NCBI GenBank assembly: GCA_035079385.1
Contig: JAVHKY010000063.1
Location: 62,001-126,000 of the forward strand
DNA length: 64,000 nt
Source: Aspidiotus rigidus
Taxonomy: Eukaryota; Arthropoda; Insecta; Hemiptera; Diaspididae
Direction: 5' to 3'
The translations under genes were made by a program, and so were the position numbers. Below, in pieces: positions 13,906 to 28,584 of the stretch (the first letter of the stretch is position 1; each line of letters opens with the position of its first letter). The notes beneath the pieces are model-generated. The model did not search any database. It worked only from the letters and a program-made list of their open reading frames with translations, and was not told the DNA's origin.

Positions 13906-16900
13906 AGACCCTACCCTATTCAATTCTTAGCCTGAAGACTAGCTAACGGTCTCTCACCACAAGCTCACAACAGAAGACGATGTTCTAGGTAACTCGTTCT
14001 ATTGCTTGAAACAACGAGTAACTCTTGTACATTTTCCTGCATCAATAAAAAACGGGGCATTTTTCAATCTTTCACCGCGAGTATACAACAGATAATGAGC
14101 TTCTTTGTATCATTCCCTATATCGTCTGGAACAACACAAATTTCAGCAAGTTTGCCTATTTCCATTGAACACGGAGTCGCAATTGATCTATCACTGTGAG
14201 CTTACAACCTTACTTCAGAAGACAAAGATTGGAGGACAAGGACATCAGAACAAATATAGCGCTAACGACTCTATCCATTTTCATCCTAAAAACTGCCAAT
14301 CATCGAAATTGATTTCGCTTGTCTTCTGACCCCCCCCCCCTCCGCCAGAGCCTGAAGGGGAAAAGGGTCTTCACAATGAAAAAACTAGAGAGAATACAAC
14401 AGCAAAAATGTAACTCACACAATTCAGCCTGTTTTCAGGCCAAAAATTGAAGAGTGCAGGGCCTGGCATGATTACAGGATCTATTTGTTGCGGAAATTTT
14501 GAGCATTGATTAGATGATAACGAGAGGAAATAAACCTTGAGGTAAGGAAAAGACGCAGTTGACGATAGAGATAAGGAATAATTAGTTTATTAGAGTTCAT
14601 AACTAAATCTATCTAAGAAAAAATAATTAATACTTACCAGTCTCAGTGTGTACTCAGTCACTCCGACAAAATTATGATGAATTGAACGGCGGAACAAGTA
14701 CTTTAAATTGCAAAAATGAACCAGAAAACGATATCGTACAATACACATACTAACGCAATGGTATACCTGTTGAATCAAAATGTACGATCAACATTCATAA
14801 ATAAGAAGGAGAAAAATCAAAAAGAATCCTAAAAGTTCAGAGACGCACTCATTTCTCTTATCTTGAATGCAATAAAGCAACCTTATCGAAGAAATCGCTT
14901 TGAGGTAGAATCTAGAGATAGACAAAAGATATTATTCCAGTCTCAGTGGAGCTTAAAGTAAAAAATGAAATATTGCTTCTCGGTTTTTTGACACAGATGT
15001 TGGAAAGCTCGTGGTTAATGAGCTTCTCCTAAAATAGGTGGTGCAGAGAATTTCCTAGAATGCTATAGAAAACGGAACCACTTACTTGAACAGATAGTGA
15101 AGAATAGATGTAACACTCATGAAAACACATAAGTAAATAAGATGACATGTAGGCCATCAAGAAACTCGGAATCAACATTAGGATTGCAAATATTGCAATT
15201 GAGCACTATTTTTGTCAGAAGTGAAAAACTGTTCGGCTTGATAACTGGTAGAAAGTTAGGAAAGGCAAAAAATGATTTGGAATGCAGGTTAAGGTAGCCG
15301 AATGCTAGAAAAGAGAAAGAAAGTTAGGATATTTAATGGGAATAAGGAACACCTTTGAACCAATCAAATCGCAGTACTAGCAACAGAACCCAGATCAAGA
15401 GAATTCAAGGATTAAAACAAGTAAGCAAGATTAACCATTGAAAACAGAAATTTTTTAGATTGCCGTATTGGATATATACCTGCTTTGGTTTCAATCTATC
15501 ATTTTTCCTATAGTTTTTGAGAGATAATCTTTGACCATAGGTATGTATTACAATTATAAACTTACGATACTCATAAGTACCTATATAAGTAGACGTGTGG
15601 TACGTACCTAATTTTTCAAAAAGTTAGTGCCTGACTTTTTTAAGTCCATATGACCTGAATACATATGTATGGTTGAAGGAGTAGCTCTTAAAATTTCTAT
15701 TCATATTGTAAATTGTATTTGTGGAAGTAACTGTAAAACTTTTCTTGAAAATGTATCAGCTTGTCATTATTTCTGCTCGTCTCTTCTTCGAGTGAGTCAC
15801 CGGACTATCCGCAATAAACTAAGCTTAAAAGAATTACCCCTGTATTGATTGCTCGAATACTTGCGCCCATTTCATTAGTGTGATTCGGCCAATATGCACC
15901 TATCATCTGTAGAAAAGAGAAGAAATAGGGCAAATAAAAAAGCTACAATTTTTCTCAATTTGAGACAATTAAAAATATCAACTTTTTTTCAAATAGTGTT
16001 ACGTATTTCAAACACATCGTCCATCAACCCAATAAACTTATCGCGCACCCTGTTCTAAAACTTTAAAACACACCAAAGAGTGCAAAAAACTAATAACTGT
16101 AATAGTACTGTCCATTATAATGGGAAAATGGAAGAACCCCTTCCATGACACAAGAAATATATTGGATTATTTAAAAGGAAATTCTTCAAATAATACTTCT
16201 TAAAGATGGTAGGCGCAATCGGAAACGTTCGCGTACATTGAACCGTAACGAAAAAGGAACTTTGCTCGGCCATCGCCTCGAATATGCTTTCGATAATCCC
16301 TTAAGAATTCATTTGTCTTCTTCGAATCACAATCAAGTAACGTCAACGTCATATAACTTCGTACGAATTATTTCCCACGCCTCATACGCTATTATGAATG
16401 CTTCTGTGCGTATATGTATTATATGACAATGTAAATAACATTTTTTTTCCCCGATCGTATACCTCGCCGTCTACGTTGTTATTCGTTCGACACTTTAACT
16501 ATGTACCGAAACAAAAACCATAGACACGAATGTGTCGACAAGAAGAGTGAGGAAATTAGAGGCACTGAGCCAGTTCGAAGAAAATTTTAGTCTGGTATCT
16601 GCAGGGCTTCTTCCACAATAAACAGGTACAGGACTCCCCGTGGTGCCTCCAGGCTACCAAGCAAGGGGGCCTTCCACTTCGTTATAAATGAAGAAAAAAA
16701 GGTAATTACATGGCAGAATTATAGGAGGCTACTGTGCGTTGCTTGAGAAGATACATTTTACCTTGATAGTGTATCTGTTCACTGTTATTGTACTGACAGT
16801 ATGTACGAGTAAGATACCATGTACACACTGTATCAACGACATGAAATATTTAGAGGTAGTCGGCTGATACGGTTAATAACAATAGGGTATGATGATAGCA

Positions 16901-19900
16901 ATTCGGAAGGCGGCAAGGTCCGGAATCCAATTAATACCAAATAATGTGTCTATTGTTATCGCGTCTCTCTCGTATATAAACTGCACTGCAGCAGTATGTG
17001 CGTCCCAGCTACAGTGGGTAAGATGAGAAAGATGAAGTAAGAAAAAGAAAAAAATCTGATCACGTTTTTTGGAAACACTATTCAGCCGCGAGTCTCGATA
17101 CAATTTTCATTATTAATGAAACTATGAATGACTTTTCTTAATACAGAGGACCTTTTTTTTTTTTTTTCTTTTATATTCTCTCCCCGTTCTACCTATTCAT
17201 TTTCTTCGTACTCTTTTCGAATTTTGAAATACTAGTCTCAGTGAGGGAATTTTTCAGATGGAATTTTTATATCAAGCGATAGACGATAACCAAAAATTCT
17301 GTAAAAAGAACATTCTCTTTCCGTGCGATCATTCTCAATTGGTATGGTCGAAGCTAATTGTACTTACCTGTTGAGAGTGGTATGATAGAAAATTTAATAT
17401 TAGTTCAATACAAATGATAAACATATCACTAAAATTCTAATTTCTTTCGCGGTGAAGACTAAATCAAATTTCTATGAATAAAGCCTTCGAGGCAGTCTTG
17501 AATTTTCTATGTAAGATCAAGTTTTTTGAAAAAATTCTTGTACGTTTTTGTTGAATGATATATCTGCATCTCGCACAGTTAGCTTCGAATTTAACGATGT
17601 GGCCGAAGCTCTGCTCGCCTACTTAGGTAGAGGCAACATCCTTGCTACGGCTAAAGTGATTTGAGGGTCTCGCTTGCCGCACAGCTGGAATTTTGGCATT
17701 TTGAAAGTTAATGTCTGTTTTATTCTTATCGGAACAGTGGCGGATTATCTTACAAGCACACGACGCCACGTGCTTCGGCGTGGAAAATAGAAAATTTAAT
17801 ACCTAATTCACTTTAAGGGAGCGGCATATTGGAAGGCGATTCGAAGCGGCAGAAGGCTTAATTTACCACTGTACCGGAGGACTCTTTGTTTTTATGCGGA
17901 TCCTGCGCAAAATGTTCAATAAAATTCTTCTTTCTTACTTGACAGAAGTACAAAGAGAAGATTGGATGAAGTCAAAGGTGTCTCCTCCCTACCATCTGTG
18001 CGTTCCCTGCTGAGTAATGAAAATATTCCTACCCCACCTTTCGGTTGTTCCATCTATAGTCAGCTTCACAGATATAGTTCCAAGATCCCTCTTGCCTCAT
18101 TTTCAAATTTACAGCCGAAAATCGAAATCATTTGATCCTTTCACTAATTGTACATAGACTGTGTATTGATATTGTTTACTTGGCCGAAAAGCTCTAAAAT
18201 ATTTCAAGTCCCAAGTCCAAGCCTATTTTTTGATATCACTAGGCTACAAGATTGAAAACTTGATTCAACCCATTTCTTCTGCCAAAAGCCGAAAAAGAAG
18301 ACGAAACATGCGGGCTTTCCCGAAAAGAAAGAAGAGAACCCTTACAGAATCTAATGTCTAAAATATATAAAGTAGAATGTTTGTATGTATCTGTACAATT
18401 GTACGTCCATAACTTTCAACGCTTTCACCTATCGACCTGGAATTTTTTTTGAAATTTTTTTTTTTATTTGGGTCAGGTTTTTGAATAAATGTTGACGTTC
18501 TGACTTCCTCAAGGTGGAGTGGGGGGCGAAAAAATTAGAAAAAAAACGTGGATTATCGAGTACTGAAACGTACTTTAGACGTACGCGCGTTGTTCCAATC
18601 GTTTAAACGCGTTGAGCGGCGCAGTTTTAAAAATTAAATTATCGTGATAACTCAATTGTTTCTCATTTTTATGATAAATTGAAGAGAACAAAAATTGTAG
18701 CCCCTGTAATTTCCTTTCGAATGAGCCCAATCCCAGATTTTTAGCAGGAAATCTGGGAACTATTGCGGTATTTTGACTGATGCGTATTGAATATCATTGT
18801 GTTCATACAGAGAGAGCATTTAAACCGGTTGCTCTGGATGAATCTATAGAGACTATTGAAGTTTTACGTATCCAATTTTTGATTTTAAAAGGAGACGTTT
18901 ATAGAAAATAATTTCTTGAAAATTTGCTCTTCTTTTGTGGTACAAGTAACTACACATCAGGTAAATATCGTCGTCAGAGTTTGAAACTACTTAAGAAAAG
19001 ATACTAGGTTTGAGAAAGAATTGGGAAAATTATATCCGGCTTCTCATATAAGAAACGACTGAGTGCGTTTCATGCCTCTATACAGACTAATGTAATGCGC
19101 GTCAGGGGTATAGCAGGCTTTTTACCTAATGTCCATCCACTTCCTCAATCATTGCATCTGGTAAAATATTGATGAATTAGTCCGTTTTTTGCTGCAATAC
19201 AGCGCTGCCCTTACCTGTCAAATCAGCTCTTACCGTTAAAATTGAAATATTCACAAAATACAGACATCTACTCAACACACGGGTGACGGTCAGGCGCGCC
19301 GGAGGCGCGTCGCCAACCGCTAGTATCATATACTTAGGTCAACTAAAGAATGACACTAGCCAGTATCATCAAACACATTGAATATAGATGAAGAGCTTTC
19401 AATCGCCAAGTTTCTTAAACACGCTATGGTTCTCTCTCAGAGATAGCGGGTTCAAGAGGTACAGCAATACCAACTCAAACGCAAGATAATGATATTCATG
19501 TATATTTCGGAGCTCTCCCATAGTTCAAAGGTTGGAAGATGTCACGCGTAGTTATATTTGAATGTATGATAAAGGAATAATGATGTATCTACTAGAAGAA
19601 CGTGTTATCGCATGCGTTATCAAAAGATTACTGCTCCGTCCATCTTACTCACAAATAGGTATGCATGTATACTGGATGAAGACGATTAAACTGTAAATTT
19701 AATTATAGTCGGCGACCTACGAGTATTTTGAATACGTGTCGAAGTCTATAATGGAAATCTTGCGCTCGCAAGTAGATTGGTTCAACGCTAACGCTAGGTT
19801 TTCTCCGCTTTCCTCGAAAAAGAAAAACACAAGAGAGTCGTGTGCCGTAATTGTACTGACCAGCGTCCATCATGCACAATATTAGACTTTATTCTCGAAT

Positions 19901-22900
19901 GCAGCAGCGTATCGCACGTTAATGAACGGAGAAAAAAATCGCTTTAAGGCTTCTTCCGTTCATTCATCACCGTTTGAAATGAACCATTTGCGAAGCGGGC
20001 GAAGATTCGTAATTGCGCTAAAAATTGTACGCAACGGTCGTGGGTGGAAAACTAAATTACGATAGTCCAGTAGGTCGATTCACCATCAGTAAAGTGAGAA
20101 AGATAAGATACGAGCTCGAAGATGGGGGGGAGGGGAGGAAGAGGAAAATTATTGCGGATAGAACGTGAACGAGTTGCATGCGGACTTCCATGATATGAAA
20201 CTAAAGGGCAACAATGGGAACGTGTCGTTGAGTGGCGCACTTGAACAAATCGAATTAGCACGCCGAAGATATGGCGGCGGTGGCGGCGCGGCGCGATCTC
20301 TTTAAACCGCGATACGCGCGGCCCGGTAAAGCGATGAAAATGCGATGAAACGCTCTTTAAAGCGATTAATTGTGGCAAGTAAATACTCATCTTCTATTTC
20401 AGTCGTAGGTTGCGAACTATAAAATCATCGTAGGTCCGAACGCCAATATTTCCTTACCCGGGGCCACTTTCTACCCGCGACGCGGCACAGAGTAGTGCAA
20501 TGGCGAGAGATGAGACGATGGATGAATGATTTCGCGCCACACCGACGCGGCATATTTGTTCTGCAACTTAATCTGGTATGTTACATGAAAAAAGATATCA
20601 GACTATAAGTATCTGAGTGTTGTTCTACAGTAGGTTATACACGCTCGATAAAAATACTTTTTTTTCATCATCGCGATTCACCAATTACTGTTATAAGAGC
20701 ACGATGCGATGTATACAATGTACTGATGTGTACGAGTTCGGATTCTGTAAAGTGTACACCCAATATAATCATAAAGTACAAGTATGTCAAATTCTACCGA
20801 TTTGAATTCTGCAACGTACTCCTAAAACGGTAAAAATTGAATCTTTTCTTCTTTTTTTTCAGAACTCGAATAGGAGAAAGAAATGTTTACAAGTACTTTA
20901 AAATGAGAAGATTACGGCACCTTACGTTCGCCTCCTGTTTTTATATCATTCAATATCCAGAAGAGATTTACAGGTATATCCGTCATCTATCACATCCAAC
21001 CCATTCCAACAAATAGGTTCTCATGTTTTCTCATTGAATAAAATTAATCTCACAGGCAACCACTTGCAACTTGATAAGAAGAAGTGGAGGATTTGGGAGC
21101 CTCTGGGACCAGATTATTCAAGGATATAGTCCTGACTTGCGCGTCATCGCCTCTTTTACAGGGAATTACAAGAAAAAAATACCAGCTGCTTGCATGGCTA
21201 GCGGAATAGGGAAGGGGGCTCCTTGTTCCCCTCTAAAATCGAATTCCGTATTCAATCAGACAGAAATGGTGTTCCTGTCAATGGGTGATGAGATCCTTTT
21301 CTCATCGCAGGTCACAAATCTCGACCTCCGAGCTGTATGTATATGATAGTGACTTGTAGAAGAAGTTTCACGTATGCAAACGTATAAGAGCATTCGCATC
21401 CTTCTAATTTCAGGGATTTCTTCAACCGCCTGTGGGGTACAGAACTTGATTTGCAATGCATCTGAAATTTTTTTCAAACGTATATACATATTTCGCTTCA
21501 TAGTTAATCAATCTTAGCGAGACTGAGTTACGAAAATTGAATATCGTTTACTCTTTTGATGTGTACCGATTCATCCGAGAGTCAACCGGGAAAAAATAGA
21601 CAGGCCTGATGACAGACAAGCGGCCTAACTCACCTCACTGTTTTTGGAGAAAAAGACAACTTGGAGAAAATTGAAATCTTCAGCTGTAGGTAGGTAAACT
21701 GAGGAGGATTTGGCTAAATTCCGATCATCGAGGGACCGGCGAAAAATTCTGAGGAAATTCCATAAAACGAGTTCCTATTTGTCTCGATTGAAATAGTTAA
21801 TGAGAAATACCTCGAACAAAATGAATTGTAAGTTTTTTCGATTATTTCTCCGAGGTTTTGGTATTCTCTTTGGCGTAACCGCTTGTAAATTAATGTAACG
21901 TATTTTATCATTTTTGGGATTATTTATCGAAGTATATTCATTCTTCACACACTATCGTACTCATTGGTGAATTCGATAAACCGCAACGTTTCGACACAAT
22001 AATTATTGTTAAAAACACGACTAATTCCCATCCTCATTTTTATCAATGAAACGAAAGGTGAAATACAATTCAGGTACAGTATCTAGGTAGATATACAGAC
22101 TAAATACGGGGAATACTTAAGCGCCAGCATGGGGCAACTTGAAAGTACCGTATTGACGATGTAGTAACGCTGTACGTTTTAAAATTAATTGAGAAATGGG
22201 CTTCAAATTTTGTTTTCTCTTTATACGATAGATTTCATTTATTTTCAACGACTATACCTAGGTACCTCGACTATTTCGGCGCGTTTCTTCCAAATGATAA
22301 TATATGAATTATTTTTTCTCGCTCTTTTCTTCGATGAAAAAAGGATCCCACATACTCGTATTCGATCATTTCCTGTCGGAAGCGAAGCGTAAAGCTATTG
22401 AAAGTAGGCCGACATTTTTGAAAGTCTAATAATTATTGATGCTACCAACGAAGGAAGAGCAGAAATAGAAACTTCGATTGGAAACAATTTTTTGAAACAC
22501 CAGCTGTCGACTTTACGATAATATTGTTTTTTATGCTGCTGCGCTCGTAGACGGTGGGCAAATTCAGTGATGTAGGTACCCAAAGAAGCAAAGAAGTAGG
22601 TATAGTTAATAAACACTACAAATGACACGTAACTGTCTACGGATTGCCAGCAGCGAAAGATCATATATGCGGCGACGAGGGCGATGACAACGACGACGAT
22701 ATGATCGGTGGTGCGACGATGTGTACGTTTGTCGCGTCGCGTCGTAGGCTATAGCCAGCCCAGCCGTATAGAAGTCGCGCAGTCCAACAGTATTGCACTT
22801 TACGAAAGAGCACATTGCAGCAGATATGCTCTTCGGCAAACGTCAAAATGCCGAAACGATTTAACACACCGTTAAACTGCAAATGAATTTACTACTTTCT

Positions 22901-23202
22901 TATATACGAGGCCGCGTACCCTCTACCCATACGTACACGTCTACTTTTTATTCGACCGTTTTCTTTGAACAAAAATACTACACGGCTGAAATACGAAACA
23001 GTACAGACAGCGAAACGCGAACGCATACACTTAATTTTATGCAGAGATGGTTTTAAATACGAGCTCTTGTAAAAAAAAAACTATGACCTGATTTGAAAAA
23101 ATCGTGACCGGGACCTCGTATTAAAGAGTGTCATCTGGTAGAAATTTGGTTCAACGTCCCCCACGCCCCCTTCTTCTCAGAATTCTATGAGTACTCAAGA
23201 GT
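13906..23202. other. Long non-coding interval with local GC-rich islands
   Basis: About 9.3 kb with no supportable gene. Features seen: a C run at 14331-14342; a T run at about 17153-17167; a GTTTGTATGTATCTGT-type repeat fragment around 18375-18560; a GGCGCGCCGGAGGCGCG-like GC patch near 19290; and two GC- and CpG-rich islands at about 20150-20540 and 22660-22770. The islands could be promoter or first-exon regions of genes lying elsewhere, but I see no coding exon with matched splice sites. Confidence 0.4.
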
Positions 23203-23818
23203 AGTAACACCGGGTCTTTATCCTACTCACTTATATTTCTAGAAAATGAATATCAATATCAGAGGAAAAAAGAAAATTTTTTAGACTGCATATTCGTTCA
23301 GAAAACGTCGAGACATTATTTTACTCGTATTTCAGACTTTTTTTCTTAGAGAAATCATCTTTCTGTCATTTTCACCAAGGTAAGCGCACAGTAAAAACTA
23401 TCAGATCAGTTTGTCAAGAAATTGCTATCATTTTACAAAAATTATACTTCAAAATTCATCCGGGTCTCAAGGACCCAGTTATAACTACCTTCAACTTTCA
23501 CCCCAATGTACCCATTATTTATTCTGGAAAACGAATACTTTATTTTTAGAGCGTATACCCGATCAGAAAACGTTCAAACAAAAATAAAGTAATTATTTAT
23601 TCGTATTTCAACCCTTTCTTAGAGAAATAACCAGTACGTTATTTTTACTAACACAGTAAAATTCATGACTCCAGAATTTTATAGATTTTTCAAGTATTTT
23701 AATACATGATAGATGTTGAACGAACTCACCAATCTGTCAGAAATTGATTTCATTTTTTTTAAAGTTTATTTCCTCTGATATTGATATTTATTTTCTAGAA
23801 GTATAAGTGAGTGGGGTA
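23203..23818. mobile_element. MITE of about 0.6 kb with roughly 55-bp inverted termini
   Basis: The sequence near 23224-23270 (ACTCACTTATATTTCTAGAA, then AATATCAATATCAGAGG) reappears inverted at about 23768-23814. A weaker inverted match extends outward to GAGTAGTA on the left and TACTACTC on the right. Inside, a block with CAGAAAACGT and CGTATTTCA occurs twice in direct orientation (about 23297-23350 and 23560-23625). There is no coding capacity. Exact ends and target duplication are not certain. Confidence 0.65.
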
Positions 23819-24545
23819 CTACTCTCAAGATCATCAGCTTATGCGGTCTATGGTATGAAAAATCTTATATTTATTAATTGTATCACGATCCATTTGGTGT
23901 TCAGTAATATATTGTTACACGAAACGGAGACTATCGAAGGAACGATACCTTATCAAACCAGTAGGCCTACATTTCCAGATTGGCAACAATATTTTCTAGA
24001 GCAGGAGGTTAAATTGAGTAAGGGGGGGGGGTGAGACCAATTCAAAGATCAAACGTCATAACTTCTTCGAACGTGATTTCCTTGTTGAAAAGGACCAAAC
24101 ATAAGGGATGAATTTTATTTGACTCCTCCATCCAAAGTTTTCTGAGGGTTAAAAGTTTCTACAGAAGATGTCAAGAAGCGGACGTAACCCAATCAAATCG
24201 GCATTATCAACGAGTATAATACAACGGACGAATAAAAGAGGAGAGAGGCTCACATGACTCAGAGGTCACACAAAGAAGTCGTAGACGAGGCGTGTTTATT
24301 CGAATATTTTAATTATGTATTACGATAAAATATTATTTGCTACCCTTTGAGGTTGGTATATTCGAACATCCTATTCTACACGAAAGGAGAAAAACACCTC
24401 GAGCACACTGTGCTACATTTACGACAATTTTTCCGATTATAAGCCAAGTGTTCTTTCAAATCCTTTTAATATGTATTTCTTTCTCACTGATTCAAAAACT
24501 TATTGTATGCGTTGTCCACTACTTATTATCCAACAAATTGCTATA

Positions 24546-25099
24546 CCGGGTGGGGCAGAAAGATGTTACCGCAGTTAAATGGAAGTTTACGCTAAATCTG
24601 TTGTAGCGCGAAAACGCAAAACGTTAGACGTATAGTTTAAATGTACAAATTTTGTATCTCAATTTCATCTTTAATTTGAGCCATATCTGAAGTTTGTACG
24701 ATTTTTCTGAGCCGAGTGTGGACCAAAATGTGACAAAAATTGACCAATTTGCCAAGATTTCCAAAATAAGAAATTGAAAAATCCCTCCCTTCCAAGGTTC
24801 ATAGGCTCATTTCGGAATTTTTTTCGAAATCAGCGTTAATTTTCACTTTGAAATCGGTTAAAATATGGAAGTTTGAACAATTTTTAATTTTTGAGAATTT
24901 TGGCAAATTGACAAATTTTTGGCACATTTTGGTCCATAACTCGGCTCAGAAATGTGAGTAGGGAGGCAAATTGAAGATAAAATTGAGATACAAATTTCGT
25001 AGATTTAATGTGTATGCATCTAACCTTTCGTGTTTTTGAGCTGGAGTGAATTTAGTTCAAACTCTCATTTAACTGGTAACATCTTTTTGCCCCACCCGG
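24546..25099. mobile_element. Palindromic MITE, CCGGGTGGGGCA termini, TA-type target
   Basis: Nearly the whole 554-bp element is one inverted repeat. The ends read CCGGGTGGGGCAGAAAGATG and the inverse of CCGGGTGGGGCAAAAAGATG. The arms continue with matching segments such as GAGCCGAG / CTCGGCTC for about 250 bp. TATA flanks both ends (24542-24545 and 25100-25103), compatible with the TA target preference of Tc1/mariner elements. It is non-autonomous: no transposase. Confidence 0.75.
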
Positions 25100-26557
25100 T
25101 ATAATACACCGAAGCTCAGAGGCCTTCCGTATTAACCCACAAATGACGTGTCCTTCAGGACAGAAGTATACGTCAAAAATCAAAGTAGGATCAGGTTTGA
25201 TTGTCTTTCATACAATATTCGTCGTAATTAATCTGACCAGTATCCAATTACTTACCTCAGGTGAGGATTATGTGACGTACGAATAAAACCAATACTCGAT
25301 CCACAAGCAAGAATATACAGCGATTAGAAATGGCACGTGTTCTACGCAACTCTCACGACAGTACGAATGATACAGAGTGTTGCAGGATGAGAACTCGATA
25401 AGGTAAAGGTACACTGTAGAGTTGCTTTCGTTTGGGTACCATTTAATCGCCCATCAGAAGAAAGACTAATTCGCAGCAAAAGCATGTTACAGCACATACG
25501 GAAAATACTTTGCTCGTCAAGTTTATAAAATCCCATCATTATTTAAAAAATCATATCAAATAAAAAAATTGCACGTATGATATAATAAATTCACATAATA
25601 AAAATGTTTTGCACCTATAATTATATACCTAACATAATCGTGGTAAATTTATCAAATAGGCGTACTTTTAAAAGATTCTCGATACTATTGGACAATAAGT
25701 GCCCTTTTTGCCTTACATGCTCGGCCGCGTTTCCACCTTCGCCCGAGGGGTACTGACTTCGTTTCCTCTGGCACACAGACTAATTCTAACCGAATCTTCA
25801 TTCCGAGAACGTGTTTACATAGATAATTTTTTTTAAAGTACGGACAAAGACAATGTGATTTAGGTAGATCAGCGAAATTTATTGTAATTATCTATGTGTA
25901 CAAAATGACGGGCAAATACAGATATATTATGATGCTTGTGCGGATAAAATCGATGTACATGTACAAACGTGCAAATTCATTTTTATTTGATGTTCTGAAG
26001 GCTTACATATTCGCAGATAATTTGATATGGAATTTCTTTTTCTTTGATGGGCAATTATATATTCCCCTTTTTGTTTACGTCTTTCGTTAGCTTGTCATCT
26101 TTTTAGAAGAAGGAAACAATACCGTGAGTGCATTTTATACGAGCTATCGGATTAAACTTTCAGTGTTGACAAATATGTGACTTCGAGGATACCTCGTGCG
26201 TACATCCGATTAAAAAAAGTACACGCCACGCGTCCTGAATAGACTTGGAAATGATAGGTAATATATGCTACAGTATGCGAAAATATCGAGTTAGATAATT
26301 GTCATACTTTGATAAGAATTATTTTTATTAATCATAAATTTACAAAACTTGGAGGGGTGTGCAAAAATATTTTCTACACAAAGAAAAAAAATTAAAATTA
26401 AAAACTCAAGAAGGAGATAATATATCCGCCCCTCTCATCTGCCCCCTTGGAGCGCCTCTCCAGAAATGGAGCGCACCTTGCCTCACTACTCAAGAGTGCA
26501 ATAAGTTAAATGAGATATTAGGCCTCACAACAAAGCATCACAACGGTAGTGCAGCTA

Positions 26558-26870
26558 GAGCCCTATAGTAACGAGTGAGGACACGGGCCGCCATATTTAG
26601 TCCTTACGTCATTATTTATCTTCAGACTTCCCTATGTCGATGACTGATAACAGTTTACCACAATTTGAAATGATAGGGGAACGACTAGACTTTGTTTTAG
26701 AATACAGGTATCAGTGCCAAAGTAAAATGCAAAATATAGTGCTTTTATGTGATACAAAATAGTTCCACCAATTGTATTAATTTCTCACCCTGTCAGGGAA
26801 CTGCAAGAATTAATGATGACGTAAAGACTAAATATGGCGATCCATGTCCTCACTCATCATTATAGGGCTC
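26558..26870. mobile_element. MITE with GAGCCCTATA termini and TA duplication
   Basis: The terminal inverted repeats are about 60 bp: GAGCCCTATAGTAACGAGTG at the left, and its near-inverse ending TAATGATGAG...TATAGGGCTC at the right. The match includes the ATATTTAGTC/GACTAAATAT block. TA flanks both ends (26556-26557 and 26871-26872), as in Tc1/mariner-derived MITEs. No coding frame. Confidence 0.75.
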
Positions 26871-26872
26871 TA

Positions 26873-27699
26873 GTACAGTGACTCGAGCCTAAGAACAAAA
26901 ATACTGTTTTGAGTATGCAAGGGTAAAATATAACTGTTTTAATTGTTTAAGAATCTTCATCAAGAGAGATTTTTTCAGAAATTCATCAACTAGTCTTTGA
27001 TATTTTGTTACCTGTCGAAAAAAAAAACATTAAAGGCTTCTTGAACGATACCGAATTCTAATATAGAGATGAATGCTGACAGAATGATCTGTCGGACATT
27101 CAGTTCATCACTACCAAACGAGAGAGTGATAACGTTAGTCGTAAGATTAAATATATGAACGAAAGCGAGCGATAAACCTGCGATAAACGTAAAGATTAAA
27201 CTAAGCTAGGGTATCCGTATTCATAAACGGCAGCGTGGCGCGAAAAGGACACGTCATGGATCCGACGCAGCTCTTTTTATATCATCGGCTAACGTCGGCT
27301 ATGGTCGTGACGACCCTCGCTAGTACGTGCGCCGCGATCGTGAAATTAATTAATAGGTTACAATAATTAAGCCTATTTGAGACATCAGTTCCAAATTTAC
27401 CGAAAATTTGCATTCCTAAATTATTAATAAAATTGTAAGAAATCGGGTACCATATATACCTATTTATTTTTATTTTTTTCAAACATCTAGCTTATCAATA
27501 TTCTTACATTTTTTTTTTTCCTAATTCACATTCTCCAACTGCACAAAAAACTTGGGGCTTGAAACCATGTATGGTAAACCTAACTGTCTCTTCTCTCTCC
27601 TCTCCTATATGGTTGTGTGTTCATTCTTTTTTGGAACGTATTCGTTTTCTTAACTGCTACCCCGGCTTTCGTGGTCTCGTACACTGACCCATTATTTGT

Positions 27700-27734
<35 letters not shown>

Positions 27735-28584
27735 TTTTTTTTTGTGCGAGCACTGATTCAACTGCTACAGGTCCACTCTGGAACACTTACATGAAAGACT
27801 ACAATTGTTTGGTTACGTCAAAAATATCAGAAAAAATAAACAAATAAAATAAATGATGAAGATGGAAGGACAAAAGAACAGAAGGAGGAACAGGAAAAAA
27901 AAAATTCAACAGTATTAGAGAGAAAATGATATATCTATGTGACAGGAAACGTCTTATTCCCCGCGGAGACGATGGGAGATCGGTCCAACCCTGGTTTCTA
28001 TTCCTGATAGTGATTTAATACATCTTAAACCTAATTTTTTTCCTCTGTCTCCACACGTACTCTGATACTCTTTCGAAAAGCAACGTGAGAAAGCTGGTTT
28101 TGAAATTTCTTTGAAGTTTTCGCCTACAGCAACGCCCTCTATACCTGTATCCGTACGATTTCATTCGAACTTATTTGTTTAATTTTTCTCTTTTTTTACT
28201 TCATCTTGTGTTGTTCGTGCTGCAAAAAATGGTGCAAGCAATGTATGTTGAATTGCATCTACGGGCGGTGTAAAGACCAATTAGAATAGTTTGACCAATA
28301 CGGCCTCAAAGTGGAAAAGTTAAGGAAAAAAAAAAAAAAAAAAAAAAAAAATAGGATCTTACCTTTATTTCGTATATGTATATTTACGATTCTTATAAAA
28401 TTGACGAAATTAGACACGCAAAAGTACAGAATGTGTTGGTGATCAACTATTAGTATATCTAATTTATATTCTATCGTTTTGAAAAACGCTGAAGCTCGCG
28501 TGATTTATACAGTACTATTTCACATACTGGCTATTTAACAAAAACTAGCGACCAAACTTTTACACGGTCAGCATCTAAAATTTC
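26873..28584. other. Non-coding interval with simple repeats
   Basis: It contains a (TTTA)n tract at about 27699-27736, an A run of 26 at 28326-28351 and a CpG-rich patch at about 27225-27345. No gene is supported. Confidence 0.45.
27699..27736. repeat. (TTTA)n microsatellite
   Basis: About nine perfect TTTA units followed by a short T run. The frame through it encodes a Tyr-Leu-Phe-Ile repeat of no biological meaning. Confidence 0.9.

Noticed and set aside
20052..20390. 112-codon minus frame
   Set aside because: The GC-rich island lowers stop frequency; composition is Arg/His/Pro-rich with no motif or partner exon.
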